Shown here piece after piece: positions 42,179-51,309 of a DNA stretch of 64,000 nt. Origin of the DNA: Streptomyces reniochalinae (GTDB lineage Bacteria > Actinomycetota > Actinomycetes > Streptomycetales > Streptomycetaceae); assembly GCF_003323735.1 (NCBI RefSeq), contig NZ_QOIM01000041.1, forward strand, positions 186,001-250,000. The letters run 5' to 3'. The notes beneath the pieces are model-generated. The model did not search any database. It worked only from the letters and a program-made list of their open reading frames with translations, and was not told the origin of the DNA. The stretch's first letter is position 1. Each line of letters begins with the position of its first letter. A program made the translations under genes and the position numbers.

Positions 42179-43767
42179 ACGGGATATGTACGCAGTGACG
42201 AGAACCAGGTGCCGCCGGTCCCGGACACTCTGTTGCGGCTTCTGCTGGCGAACTGTCTGTACTTGCTGGAGACGATCGGCCCGCTGCTGGCGGCCGAGGC
42301 GACCGCGGCCCGCGCTGCCGACCAGCACGAGGCCGCCTCGCGGCGGAGCCTGCTGGTCACTGAGGTCGATGGCCTGCGGGAGGTCATCGAGCGACGGCGA
42401 GAGACCGGGCTTCCCGCTGCACGGGTCGCTGAAGCGACCGTCACTCAGCGCTTGAAGCGTGGATGGGACCGGGGTGACCCGCTCCTGCACATGTCGTGGC
42501 ATCCGCTCGTCGTTCAGGCAGCGGGGGCCATGGGGCACCGCAGGGACCTGGAGACTCTCCGTCCCGAACTGGGAACGGTGGGTGAGTGAGTGCGGCCTTC
42601 AGCACACCCCTGGTGCCGCGATGCGGCACCGGTGCCCCGCCCCGGTGACGGCACTTTGGTGCCTTGGACTCTGCCGTTGGCCCGGCACCAACTGGACGCC
42701 ACGGCCTATGTCGTCACCTCAGCTGCCTACTTCCTCACCTCAGCTTTGCGGGATGCGTTCCTCGAAGTTGGCGGAACTGACGAGCGGCTGCCGTCGGCAG
42801 GAAGAACGGCCCGGTGGCGGAACTCGCTACCGTTTGGTCTCCCGCCGCATCAAGGGCGAGGCGTTCGGGGGGGGGGGATCGAGGACGCGTGGGTGGTCAC
42901 CGAAGACGTGCATTGGGCCATCGCCATCGCCGAAGCCCTCACCGGCACCGCCCCGGGTGAGCGGCTGTTCGCCAAGGCATCCAACAACAGCGGTCGCCGA
43001 TATACGGCCTTGAGTTCGTGGGCGAACGGCGAGTACGGACAGCGGCTCGGGCTGGAGCCCATTCCCGACGGCCCGGTCAATCCCCGCGCCCTGCGGCGCA
43101 CGCTCGCGATGGCCATCGCCCAGCGTCCGCACGGACTGATGGCCGTGAAACTGCACCTCAAACATGTCAGCGTGGCCACAGCCGAGGGCTATGCCGCCCG
43201 CCCCGGTGGACACCAGGCCGCCTTCGCCGCCGAAGTCGCCGCCGAGGAAGAAGCCGAACATCTGCGGCTGACCGTCGCCGCCTACGAGGACTACCAGCGC
43301 GGCGTCCTGCCCAGCGGGCAAGGTGCCCGCGACCTCATCGGCGCCTTCAAGACCGTCGACCAGGCCCTGGAGCGGCACGACGCCGGGCCGGTCACCGTCA
43401 TCGACGACCGGCGCGTCGAGCGTGTCCTTAAAGCGAAGGCGAAGACCCTGCGCCTCGGTGTCGGCAACTCCTGCTGGTTCTTTGATCCTGGCAAGGCTTT
43501 GTGCCTGAAACTCGCCGGCACCCCGGACGCCGACGAACCCCTCATGGGGATGTGTGACTCGGCCCGCTGCCCCCACAAGCCACCCACCACCCTCAGCACC
43601 GGCAGATCTGGGCCGACCACGCCGACAACACCCAGGCCGTCTTCCTCGGCAACCCCCGACTCTCCAAACCTGAACGGGCCCGAGCCCAGGCCGCGTTCGA
43701 CCGTGCCACTCGCATCGTCGCCAATATCGACGCTGCTGGCCACCCTGACGAGGAGCCGCGCTCATGA
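42179..43767 (+). pseudogene. Tyrosine-recombinase integrase (TnpB type), multiply frameshifted
   Basis: Reading three frames in turn reconstructs one protein: TGYVRSDENQVPPVPDTLLR to ALETLRPEL-like end (frame of 42065), ERWVSECGLQ (frame of 42459), PWCRDAAPVPRPGDGTLVPW to YFLTSAL (frame of 42590), CGMRSSKLAELTSGC to KGEAFGG (42459 frame), then IEDAWVVTEDV onward (42590 frame) and finally QIWADHADNTQAVFLGNPRL to a TGA at 43765. The C-terminal RALRRTLAMAIA and LKHVSVATAEGYAARPGG carry the Arg and the His-x-x-Arg-like/Tyr positions of tyrosine recombinases. One frameshift sits on an 11-G run (42867-42877). At least five shifts make it inactive unless several are sequencing errors. Confidence 0.75.
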
Positions 43768-44189
43768 TGCACAGCCCCCAAGCGGAACCCGAGGCCAGGA
43801 TTCGGAACGCGATGCGGCAACTCCTCACTGGCCCCGTTCCCGACGGGCTGAAGTGCGACGTCAAGAGCTTGTGCACCCTCGCAGGAGTACCGCGGGCGAC
43901 GCTCTACCGCACCTATCCACACCTCAAGGCCGAGTTCGACCGTCAGCGCCAAGCCGCCCAGGAAGCCGGACAGCAGCCCGACCCACGCCTGGCCCAGATC
44001 GAACGTCTCAAAGCCGAGGTTGCCACTCTGCGCGAGCGCCTGAGCAGGAAGAACACTGAACTAGACGCTCTGAAGAAGTTGCAGGCCACGGCCCTGTCCC
44101 GCCTCGCAGCCCAGCACGATGACATCACCACCCTTCGACGACAGCTTGACGCCACCCCAGCGGCTTCAGTCCGCGCACTTCCTCGATAG
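43764..44189 (+). CDS. DUF6262/TnpC-like recombinase accessory protein
   Basis: 141-residue protein. An N-terminal TetR-like helix-turn-helix pattern (VKSLCTLAGVPRATLYRTYPHL, written here in part: LAGVPRATLYRTYP) is followed by a Glu/Leu/Arg-rich coiled coil (IERLKAEVATLRERLSRKN) to the end. Such proteins follow two site-specific recombinases in TnpABC modules. The ATG overlaps the integrase pseudogene stop (ATGATGA), preserving the original operon layout even though the recombinase is broken. ATG 43767 is an alternative start. Its own frame is intact, but it is unlikely to act alone. Confidence 0.7.
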   Translation: MMHSPQAEPEARIRNAMRQLLTGPVPDGLKCDVKSLCTLAGVPRATLYRTYPHLKAEFDRQRQAAQEAGQQPDPRLAQIERLKAEVATLRERLSRKNTELDALKKLQATALSRLAAQHDDITTLRRQLDATPAASVRALPR

Positions 44190-44222
44190 CGTGGAGTTGA
44201 GACCGAGTGATGAGGAGGGCAC

Positions 44223-45140
44223 GTGCGATTCGCGCTGGACGCACTGTTCGCTGACGTGCCTGCGGAGCAGGTCGATGAAGCTCGTGACTTCTACAAGTCG
44301 AGGCCGGCAGGCCGTGGCCCCAGCACACTGGAGGAGCTGAAGGAGGCCCGAGCGAAGAGGTCTGCTCCTCCTGCCGCCGATCCGCCCGCCATCGAAGAGA
44401 CGATCGAAGCCGCGGAAGCGCGCGTCCCTGTCAGGATCTTCACTCCTATCGACGGTCCGCCGCAGGGCGTCTACCTGGACATACACGGCGGCGGCTTCTA
44501 CATGGACTCCGCAGCGCGAGGAGACAAACGCAACCGCGAGCTCGCAGACGCCCTGCACCTCGCCGTTGTCAGCGTCGACTACCGGCTGGCCCCTGAGCAC
44601 CCCTGGCCGGCGGCACCCGACGACTGTGAAGCAGCGGCGCTCTGGCTCGTCGAAGAAGCCGGTGCCCGCTTCGGAACGTCCCGACTTGCGATCGGCGGGA
44701 GCTCCGCGGGAGCCACACTCGCCTTGGCGACCCTGCTCCGGCTGAGAGACAAAGGTGCCGTTGGCCGATTCACCGGCGCTGCACTCCAATTCGGCACCTA
44801 CGACTTGAGCGCACGAACCCCGGCTGGTCGCCGCATCGCGGAGGAATACTTCATCCAGGCGTACGTCGGCCACGTGGAAGACCGCGCTGTTCCCGACATC
44901 TCTCCCACCTACGGCGTTCTTAGCGGGCTTCCCCCAACGCTGCTGATCGTCGGAAGCGCAGACGTGTTGCTGGAAGACAACCTGGCGCTGGCAGGTCGGT
45001 TGTCAGCGGCCGACAATGACGTCGAGCTCCGGGTCTACCCCGAGTCACCCCACGGCTTCACGGGCCACCCCACGGCAATGGCCAGGACGGCACTCAGCGG
45101 CGTCGAGTCCTGGCTGCGCGACCGGATTACCCAATCGTAG
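44223..45140 (+). CDS. Alpha/beta-hydrolase, HSL-type esterase
   Basis: 305-residue cytosolic esterase/lipase of the hormone-sensitive-lipase family. The oxyanion motif HGGGF lies in VYLDIHGGGFYMDSA, the nucleophile elbow is GGSSAGA, the acid Asp lies in LLIVGSADVLLEDN and the His in SPHGFTGHP. VSVDYRLAPEHPWPAAPDD is the usual connecting segment. The GTG at 44223 has GAGGAGGGC right upstream. Its codon use is less GC-biased than the flanking chromosome, supporting horizontal arrival. A small GATCCT-CGA-AGGATC hairpin (45152-45166) follows the stop. The natural substrate is unknown. Confidence 0.88.
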   Translation: MRFALDALFADVPAEQVDEARDFYKSRPAGRGPSTLEELKEARAKRSAPPAADPPAIEETIEAAEARVPVRIFTPIDGPPQGVYLDIHGGGFYMDSAARGDKRNRELADALHLAVVSVDYRLAPEHPWPAAPDDCEAAALWLVEEAGARFGTSRLAIGGSSAGATLALATLLRLRDKGAVGRFTGAALQFGTYDLSARTPAGRRIAEEYFIQAYVGHVEDRAVPDISPTYGVLSGLPPTLLIVGSADVLLEDNLALAGRLSAADNDVELRVYPESPHGFTGHPTAMARTALSGVESWLRDRITQS

Positions 45141-45675
45141 GAACTCGCCGCGATCCTCGAAGGATCCCAGTCCTAGAGATCGATTACGTGAGACACGGCC
45201 ACGCGCACTCCCGCCGACGTGGGCGGCAAACCGTCAGGCGCGCAGTCGACATGGATCGACCGGACACGTCTCATGCCCGGCTATCGGGCGTACCCGATCC
45301 TCACCGGCCGCTCGGTGCGGGGCACGGGCACGACGGCGAGCGCCGGGCCCTGCTTCCATGCGCGGCCGGGTTGCCGGTCGGCGGGGACGGGGATCTTCAG
45401 TTCCTCGCGGAGTGCGGGGACGAGGACGAAGCGGGGGTGTGGTACTTCGCGGCGGTCTTCCCGCCCCGGGTGCGGCAGGCGCTGCCGGCGGGCGCGTCAC
45501 AGTTCGGGCAGTCGCGACCTTCTACCGCAATTGCTGCCTGATCGGTCGTGAGATCCATCCGGGCAGTCTCTCAGAAGTGCCTCGCACAACGCGTGGGTTT
45601 CGAGAGGACTTTTGCGAATGGCGACCTGCGGAAACGTGATCGCTTCCGGGCCTCTCGCAGAACTCTCACAGATGG
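45141..45675. other. 535-bp gap without a supported gene
   Basis: Open frames exist on both strands, but none has a convincing start, ribosome-binding site and recognisable product. A plus-strand stretch near 45375-45500 (DGDLQFLAECGDEDEAGVWY, then FAAVFPPRVRQALP) looks more protein-like than its surroundings and may be the rest of a decayed gene. The gap lies inside the accessory island, between the esterase and the DedA stop. Confidence 0.5.
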
Positions 45676-46347
45676 TCATTTATGAGAGTGCGCGGGCGCA
45701 CTGGTCGGGCCCGCAGAACCGGTGTCAGGTCCGAGGGCTCGGATGGCAGGTGCTCGATGGCGGATCTTGGTCCAGATCAGCGCGACTGCGCCGACAACGG
45801 CTGCGGTCGCGGCGAGGGCTGGGCCACCGAGGGTGAGGGCGTGCTGGAGGGATGCGGTGGCCGCGTATCCGGTGCCGGCTTCGAGTATGGCCCACAGTGG
45901 GGCGGCGGCGAGGCTGTAGGGGGCGATGCGCCGGTAGGGCAGGCGGGTGGCACCGGCGAGGTGGGGGGTGAGGGTGCGGATCACTGGCAGGAAGCGGGCC
46001 CAGAAGACGGCCTGTCCGCCGCGGCGGGCCATCAGCGTTTCGGCTCGCTGCCATGCGGCGGCGGGCAGGCGGCGGCTGAGGCGGCCGGTGCGCAGGCGGG
46101 TGCCGAGCACGTGCCCGGTGCGGTGGGCGAGGAAGTCGCCCACAACCACCGCGAGTGTGGCGGTCGCGACCAGCAGTGGAAGGCTGAGCTGTCCGGCGCG
46201 GGCCAGCGCGCCGGCGGTGAGCAGCAGGGTGAGGGTAGGGATGAAGGCGCCGACGAGAAGGACCGACTCGGCCAGGACTGCCAGCGCCACGATCGCGTAC
46301 GCGCCGGCCGGAGGTACATGGCCGAGGGCGGTGGTCAGCGTGTTCAC
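45676..46347 (-). CDS. DedA-family membrane protein
   Basis: 223-residue polytopic membrane protein with about five hydrophobic segments. The DedA/SNARE-associated signature is RFLPVIRTLTPHLAGATRLP, preceded by GDFLAHRTGHVLG. DedA proteins support lipid-carrier (undecaprenyl phosphate) or phospholipid flipping and membrane homeostasis. The GTG at 46347 overlaps the stop of the upstream methyltransferase gene (GTGA), so the two are coupled. The C-terminal ~30 residues are polar and end in His/Ser/Lys. Confidence 0.88.
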   Translation of the reverse strand: MNTLTTALGHVPPAGAYAIVALAVLAESVLLVGAFIPTLTLLLTAGALARAGQLSLPLLVATATLAVVVGDFLAHRTGHVLGTRLRTGRLSRRLPAAAWQRAETLMARRGGQAVFWARFLPVIRTLTPHLAGATRLPYRRIAPYSLAAAPLWAILEAGTGYAATASLQHALTLGGPALAATAAVVGAVALIWTKIRHRAPAIRALGPDTGSAGPTSAPAHSHK

Positions 46348-47069
46348 CGATGTGCTCCGGCTTCGGCGGGAGCCGGGCTGGAAAGGGTGGGTGCGGGGCG
46401 CGTGAGCTGCCAGACCCTGGCGGGAGGAAGGTTGGCCCAGACCGTCCAGCAGCCGGTGGCGTAGCGGCGCTGGTAGTCGGCCAGTACTTCTTCCACGGCC
46501 CTGTGGCGGTGGGCCTGGGGCCGGGAGGCGAGCAGGGTGCGGGCGCGGCGGGTGCCGAGGTAGGCGAAGTAGGTCAGGGTCCCACCGGGGTGCAGGAGGT
46601 TCAGGTACCGGTCCATGATCGTGTCGACCTGATCGGGGGTGAAGTTGGCGAAGGGCAGGCCGGAGACGATCACGTTGTAGCGTCGGGTGATGTCTAGACC
46701 TTCCACGCGTCGGGTGTGGATGTGGACCTGCTGGCCGTGGCCGGCCAGGTGCGGGTGGGTACGGGCGAGGTGGTGCAGCCGGTCGGCGAAGCGAGGGTTG
46801 GCCTCGGCGATATCCAGGCGGCTGCCGGGCGACAACCGGGGGATCAGGGTGCGGGTGATGGCTCCGCTGCCCGCGCCGGCCTCCAGGATGTTCAGCGGCC
46901 GCCCCGCCTGAGTGCGCACCGGGTCGGTCAGCGCACGGGCCAGGGCCCGGCCGCTGGGGGCGATGGCGCCGGTAGTGCGGATGTCGCGGGCGGCCTCCAG
47001 CAGGAACATCCAGCCCTCGGCATGGCGCTGTGCGAGGACACGGTCGTGCGAAGTGCTCCAGTTGTCCAT
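46344..47069 (-). CDS. SAM-dependent methyltransferase, phospholipid N-methyltransferase-like
   Basis: 241-residue class I methyltransferase. The SAM-binding motif is NILEAGAGSGAITRTLI, followed by an acidic end of strand 2 (LDIAEANPRF) and VIVSGLPFANFTPDQVDTIM, a pattern close to PmtA-type phosphatidylethanolamine N-methyltransferases and rRNA-adenine-like enzymes. There is no membrane span, consistent with a peripheral PmtA-like protein. ATG 47069 is the start. It is coupled to dedA downstream and divergent from a two-component system 133 bp away, so lipid head-group modification in response to a membrane signal is a reasonable inference. Confidence 0.82.
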   Translation of the reverse strand: MDNWSTSHDRVLAQRHAEGWMFLLEAARDIRTTGAIAPSGRALARALTDPVRTQAGRPLNILEAGAGSGAITRTLIPRLSPGSRLDIAEANPRFADRLHHLARTHPHLAGHGQQVHIHTRRVEGLDITRRYNVIVSGLPFANFTPDQVDTIMDRYLNLLHPGGTLTYFAYLGTRRARTLLASRPQAHRHRAVEEVLADYQRRYATGCWTVWANLPPARVWQLTRPAPTLSSPAPAEAGAHR

Positions 47070-47202
47070 GGATTCGACGCTAGAAACGACGCCTCACCGG
47101 TAGATCCGCCGTTGTGCGATGGTGTACCCCCTACGAAAGTCGGGGCCCGGGAGGGAAGATCGTCGGAAGGAGGCGTTCTGACCGCGCTCTAGGCTCTTCG
47201 GG

Positions 47203-48348
47203 GTGAGCGGGAATGAGAGCCCCTGGTGGGCCGTGTATGGGCGGTACGTTCTGGTGCTGCTGCTGACGGCCGCTGCCGTCCAGAATGGTGCCGCGACCGT
47301 CGGAGGCCAGTACCTGACGGTCCGCACCGTGGCGGCGGTGCTGTGCGGGGCGGCTCTGGTGGTGCGCCGGCTTCCCTGGTACGCCGCCCCCCTGCTAGCC
47401 ACCGTGGCGACCGCGCTGTGGGGGTGGCTGATGCTGCCGCTGCTGCTCATCGCCCTGTTCGACCTGGCCGCCCGCCGCCGCACCGCGGTGGCCGCCGCAT
47501 GCTGCGGCATCGTACTGGCCGCCAGCACCGTGCTGCCGGCCTCAGTCTCCCTGTGGCGGCCCCAGCAGTACGGCGCCAGTCTCTTCCTCCTCCTGGCCGT
47601 GGTCGGCGGGCTGTGGATGGGCAACCGCCGCCGCCTGGTCCGAGCACTGAACAGCCAGGTCGAGCACCTACGGATCGAACGGGAACTGCGTGAACAGGCG
47701 GCACGGGCCGCGGAGCGCTCCCGCATCGCCGCCGAGATGCACGACGTGCTCGCCCACCGCCTCAGCCTCATCGCCCTGCACACCGGAGTCCTGACCACTC
47801 GCGCCGACACCTTGCCCGATGCGGTCATTCAACGGCTCACGCTGCTGCGCACCGCCTCCACCGAGGCCCTGGCCGACCTTCGCGACGTCCTGGGGGCCCT
47901 GCACGAGCCCGGGCCCACGAGCGGTGATGCGGCGCCCGCTCCGGCCCTGCGGGACGTGCGCGAGCTTGCCGAGCAGGCACGCCAAGCGGGCCAGCAGGTC
48001 GATCTGAACATCGAGGGGCGGCCAGAGCAGGCGCCGGCCGCGCACCGACTGGCGCTCTACCGTCTCGTCCAGGAGGGGCTGACCAACGCCCGCAAGCACG
48101 CCGCCGGCGCACTAGTGCGCATCCGCTTGGACTACGGACCGCCCGCCACGGTCGTGGAGATCGTCAACACCTCCGGCCAGCCGGCCGAGCACACCACACC
48201 GTCCGGTTTCGGGCTGGTGGGCCTCGCCGAGCGCGTCCATGCCCTGGGCGGGGACCTGAACGCCGGACCGCACGGCGCCGGCTCCTGGCGGCTCGCCGCC
48301 CGCATCCCCCACCCCGCAGACCTTGAGCAGAACGGCTCCCGCACATGA
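47203..48348 (+). CDS. NarL-type sensor histidine kinase (HisKA_3)
   Basis: 381-residue membrane sensor. The first ~150 residues contain four to five hydrophobic helices with very short loops, so the signal is probably sensed in or at the membrane. A coiled linker leads to the dimerisation/phosphoacceptor motif RSRIAAEMHDVLAHRLSLIA (His near residue 181). The catalytic domain has the N box LYRLVQEGLTNARKHA and the G box GFGLVGLAERVHALGG. The GTG at 47203 is adjacent to a G-tract; a better AGGAGG lies 30 bp upstream, so the start is not fully certain. It overlaps the response regulator by 4 bp. Confidence 0.9.
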   Translation: MSGNESPWWAVYGRYVLVLLLTAAAVQNGAATVGGQYLTVRTVAAVLCGAALVVRRLPWYAAPLLATVATALWGWLMLPLLLIALFDLAARRRTAVAAACCGIVLAASTVLPASVSLWRPQQYGASLFLLLAVVGGLWMGNRRRLVRALNSQVEHLRIERELREQAARAAERSRIAAEMHDVLAHRLSLIALHTGVLTTRADTLPDAVIQRLTLLRTASTEALADLRDVLGALHEPGPTSGDAAPAPALRDVRELAEQARQAGQQVDLNIEGRPEQAPAAHRLALYRLVQEGLTNARKHAAGALVRIRLDYGPPATVVEIVNTSGQPAEHTTPSGFGLVGLAERVHALGGDLNAGPHGAGSWRLAARIPHPADLEQNGSRT

Positions 48349-48992
48349 TCCGCGCCATGATCGTCGACGACGACGCCCTGGTCCGCCTCGGCCTGGCCGA
48401 CCTCCTCGACGGCGACGACACCATCGACGTCGTCGCTCAGGCGTCCGACGGTCTGCACGCCATCGAGCTGGCCACCGCACGCCGTATCGACGTCGCCCTG
48501 GTCGACGTCCGCATGCCCCGCATGGACGGCATCACCGCCGCCGCCCGCCTGCGCGCCCTGCCCCATCCTCCGAAGGTCATCACCCTGACCACCTTCGACC
48601 TCGACGAATACGTCTACAACGCCCTGGCCGCCGGCGCCGACGGCTTCCTCCTCAAGGACACCGACCCCGCCGAGATTCTGCGCGCCGTCCACCTCGTCGC
48701 CACCGGCTCCGCCATGCTCCACCCCACCGCCGCCCGTCGCCTCATCGACCGCTACCACCACTCCGGCCGGCCCCAGGCCGCCGCCGCCCGCGAACGGATT
48801 GATCAGCTCACTCCCCGCGAGCAGGACGTGTTGGGCCTGCTCGCGCAAGGGGACACCAATGCCGAGATCGCCACCGCCCTGGGTATGCGTGAGAGCACCG
48901 TCAAAGCCCACGTCAGCCGCATCCTGACCGCCCTGGAGGTCACCAACCGCGTACAGGCCGCACTCCTCGCCCGCGACGCGGGCCTTACCTGA
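48345..48992 (+). CDS. NarL/LuxR-type response regulator
   Basis: 215-residue partner of the preceding kinase. The receiver domain covers residues 1-120, with the acidic pocket MIVDDD, the phospho-acceptor Asp in VALVDVRMPRMDGI (about residue 52) and the Lys in FLLKDTDPAEI. The C-terminal LuxR helix-turn-helix is LTPREQDVLGLLAQGDTNAE with ESTVKAHVSRILTAL. ATG 48345 overlaps the kinase stop (ATGA). The likeliest target is the divergent methyltransferase-dedA promoter, from position only. It ends 21 bp from the Tn3 remnant stop. Confidence 0.92.
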   Translation: MIRAMIVDDDALVRLGLADLLDGDDTIDVVAQASDGLHAIELATARRIDVALVDVRMPRMDGITAAARLRALPHPPKVITLTTFDLDEYVYNALAAGADGFLLKDTDPAEILRAVHLVATGSAMLHPTAARRLIDRYHHSGRPQAAAARERIDQLTPREQDVLGLLAQGDTNAEIATALGMRESTVKAHVSRILTALEVTNRVQAALLARDAGLT

Positions 48993-49013
48993 CACCCCGA
49001 TGCCGCAGGGCCG

Positions 49014-51150
49014 TCACGGCTCAGCTCCATCCTCTTCGTCGTCGTCCAGCTCAGGGGCCTCCGGGTCGCGCAGCGGGCGCAAGGTGCCGCCGGCCGGAAC
49101 GGAGGCGTTGAAGCCGTAGCGGCCCAGCACATTGAGGTTTTTGTGTTTCAGCGGAGAGAGCCGGGCGACGTCCTCGTCGTGAATCTCGTGACCCTCGGCG
49201 CGGAGCTGCGCCACAGCGGCGTCGATGTACTTCGTGGTCCACAGCACGATGGCGTTGAGGACCAGGCCGAGCGCGCCGAGCTGGTCCTCCATCCCGTCCC
49301 GGTACGCCTGGTGGATGGTGCCGCGCTTGCCGTGGCACACGTCCCGGGCGAGCTTGTGGCGGGACTCCTGCACGGTGAGCTGCCGGTTCATCTGCCTGCG
49401 GTAGGTGTCGTCGACCGGGTCGACCACGGCCGGCAGGTGCAGGGTCTTGGCGATCCGCCCGTACTCGGCGAACGCCTGCCCCAGCGGAGTGGGGCGTCCG
49501 TCGCGGCCGAACATCCGCAGCAGGTCGTAGGCACGGACCTGGTTGGTGACCAGGGAGCCGGCCACCCGCAGCATATCCGGCCAGTGCGTGATCGCCTTGT
49601 TCAGGTTGACCCGGTTGCGGGCGATGTCCTCCAGCGGCCCGTACGTGCCCGTCTCCACGCCAGGCATGGTGGCCCGCCAGAACCGCTGGTCGTCCAGGTC
49701 GCGGAACCGCGGGCTGAAGTTGTAGCCGAGGATCTTGAACAGGCCGAACACCATGTCCGAGTAGGAGGCGTTGTCGGTCGCCACCATCTCCGGCTTCACC
49801 CCGCCGTCCAGGTTCAGCAGCGCGTCCAGGATGTGCAGCGAGTCGCGCGGCGTACCCGGCACCACCATCTGCCCGATGCCCGCGCGCCGCCCCCAGCGCG
49901 GACGTCTCGCCCAGCAGGGCCGGGAACGGCCGCACCGTCGCGTACCGGTTCGCCAGCGCGGCCCGCATGGCAACCTCGGCGGAGTCCTCGTCCTCCGGCA
50001 CCAGCAAGACCACCAGCGCCGCCGCGCTCATCACCACCGCCCTGGGGGCGACCTCCTCCATCGCCGCCCACAGCGCCGCCGTGTCCACGTCTGCGCCGTG
50101 GGTCTCGACCAGCTCCAGCTCCTCGAACAGCACCTTCGCCGCCCGCGCCAGCGTGCGGGACGCCTTGTCCAGCTGCGGCAGCGTGGACAGCCGTTCCTTG
50201 TCCGTGGCCCGCTTCGCCGTGCTGATCAACCGCGTCGCCATCAGCACCTGGAACAGGTCCAGGGCCTCGTCGATCGCCTTGGCCTGCAGGTGCCGCATCA
50301 CCGCAGTCAGCATCGCCGTGTGCTCCGGCTCCGCCGCCCGCTCCAGCCCGGCCGCCTTCGAGCCGAGCCCGTAGCGGGCCAGCGCCGCCAGCCGGTTCGG
50401 TGGGATCTTGTTCAGCCTCACCCGGCCCGGCCGAACGCGCCGATCTCTTCCACCCGCTCCAGCGCGCGGGCGAACGCCGTGCCCGTCGTGCGCGTCGGCG
50501 GCCGGCGCCGCTCCAGCTCCGAGTGCCGCTTCCCCTCCGGCGTCACCAGCGTGGCCATCAGATGCTCGGGCAGCTCCCGGTCCGCGCGGGCCGCGGCCCT
50601 GGCGACGGTGGCGTGCAGCCGCTTCTCCGCGACCGTGCGGACCTCGGACACCTGCCGGGCCAGCACGCTCACGCCCGGCAGCAGCACCCGGTTCCGGCGC
50701 AGCCAGCCCACCGCCTGGTTGAACAGCGTCACCGGCCCCTCAGCGTGCGTCCACGCCCGCCCGTGCAGGAACGTGCGGAACTTCCGGGACCACTCGGGAT
50801 CGTCGTACGGGTGGTAGCCGTAGGTGTCCCGGATCTCCCACGCATGCTCGTACGCGGTCATCTGCCGCTCGGTGTACCGCTTGATGCACGAGACGTCCTC
50901 GGTGCCCCAGCTGCTCGCCCACATGCTCGATCACCGGCCACGGCACCGCGAGGGGGTCCTCCAGGAACAGCCCGATGTACCGGACCGTGCATATCTGCAA
51001 GGCGAAGCCGAGACGGCTGTGGTCACCACGGCGCTTCGCGATCAGCTTCCGGTCCTCGTCATCGAGGAAGAAGAAGCGCTCCAGCTCGGGTCTCGTCGGC
51101 TCCTCGGCGAACTTCCCGTATGCCTCAGCCTGCTCATCAGTTAAAATTCC
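49014..51150 (-). pseudogene. Degraded Tn3-family transposase
   Basis: Parts of one transposase are spread over three frames. The N-terminal DUF4158 part is ILTDEQAEAYGKFAEEPTRP to LEDPLAVPWPVIEHVG (about 51150-50920). The next part begins ERQMTAYEHAWEIRDTYGYH and runs to EEIGAFGRAG (ending 50418). A third frame continues LNKIPPNRLAALARYGLGSK to LLGETSALGAA (about 49890). It then jumps to IGQMVVPGTPRDSLHILDAL and the DDE C-terminal domain with MVATDNASYSDMVFGLFKIL, ending at 49014. The middle of the catalytic domain, with its first Asp, is deleted. Two frameshifts plus the deletion make it inactive. Confidence 0.85.
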
Positions 51151-51249
51151 ACCGGCACCCGACGGACGGTACCGACGCCCCACACACTGCCGACGATCTT
51201 CCCCCGAACACCCGCACACCAGCGGATCCCCTGTGATAGCCGCCCAAGA

Positions 51250-51290
51250 TCAAGTGCTTAGCGCTAACGGCTGTACCGATGTTCCCCAAG
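51250..51290. repeat. Possible Tn3 terminal inverted repeat (one end only)
   Basis: The minus strand reads GGGGAACATCGGTACAGCCG followed by the TTAGCGCTAA palindrome about 100 bp upstream of the transposase N-terminus, with a 5' GGGG as in Tn3-family ends. I found no matching copy elsewhere in the window, so this is a single, unconfirmed end. Confidence 0.4.
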
Positions 51291-51309
51291 GCCGTCTCCG
51301 ACCCGCCCT

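Larger units (their letters stand above)
42100..51290. mobile_element. Accessory island between cobalamin riboswitch and metE remnant
   Basis: Limits are approximate. The left edge lies between the metE start remnant (42091) and the first recognisable integrase codons (42179). The right edge lies just before the riboswitch (51310). Contents: integrase pseudogene, DUF6262-like gene, esterase, DedA and methyltransferase, two-component system and Tn3 transposase remnant. Several of these genes use less extreme G/C third positions than the flanks (for example GAAGCTCGTGACTTCTAC in the esterase). More than one insertion event is likely, since integrase-type and Tn3-type remnants are both present. 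Confidence 0.45.

Noticed and set aside
45152..45166. tRNA or attachment-site fragment at the island esterase end
   Set aside because: Only a 6-bp hairpin; no tRNA arms or CCA-end and no matching copy at the other island border.
45188..45541. Plus-strand frame in the 45.1-45.7 kb gap as a gene
   Set aside because: No ribosome-binding site and no family match; overlapping frames look equally likely. Kept only as a possible remnant.
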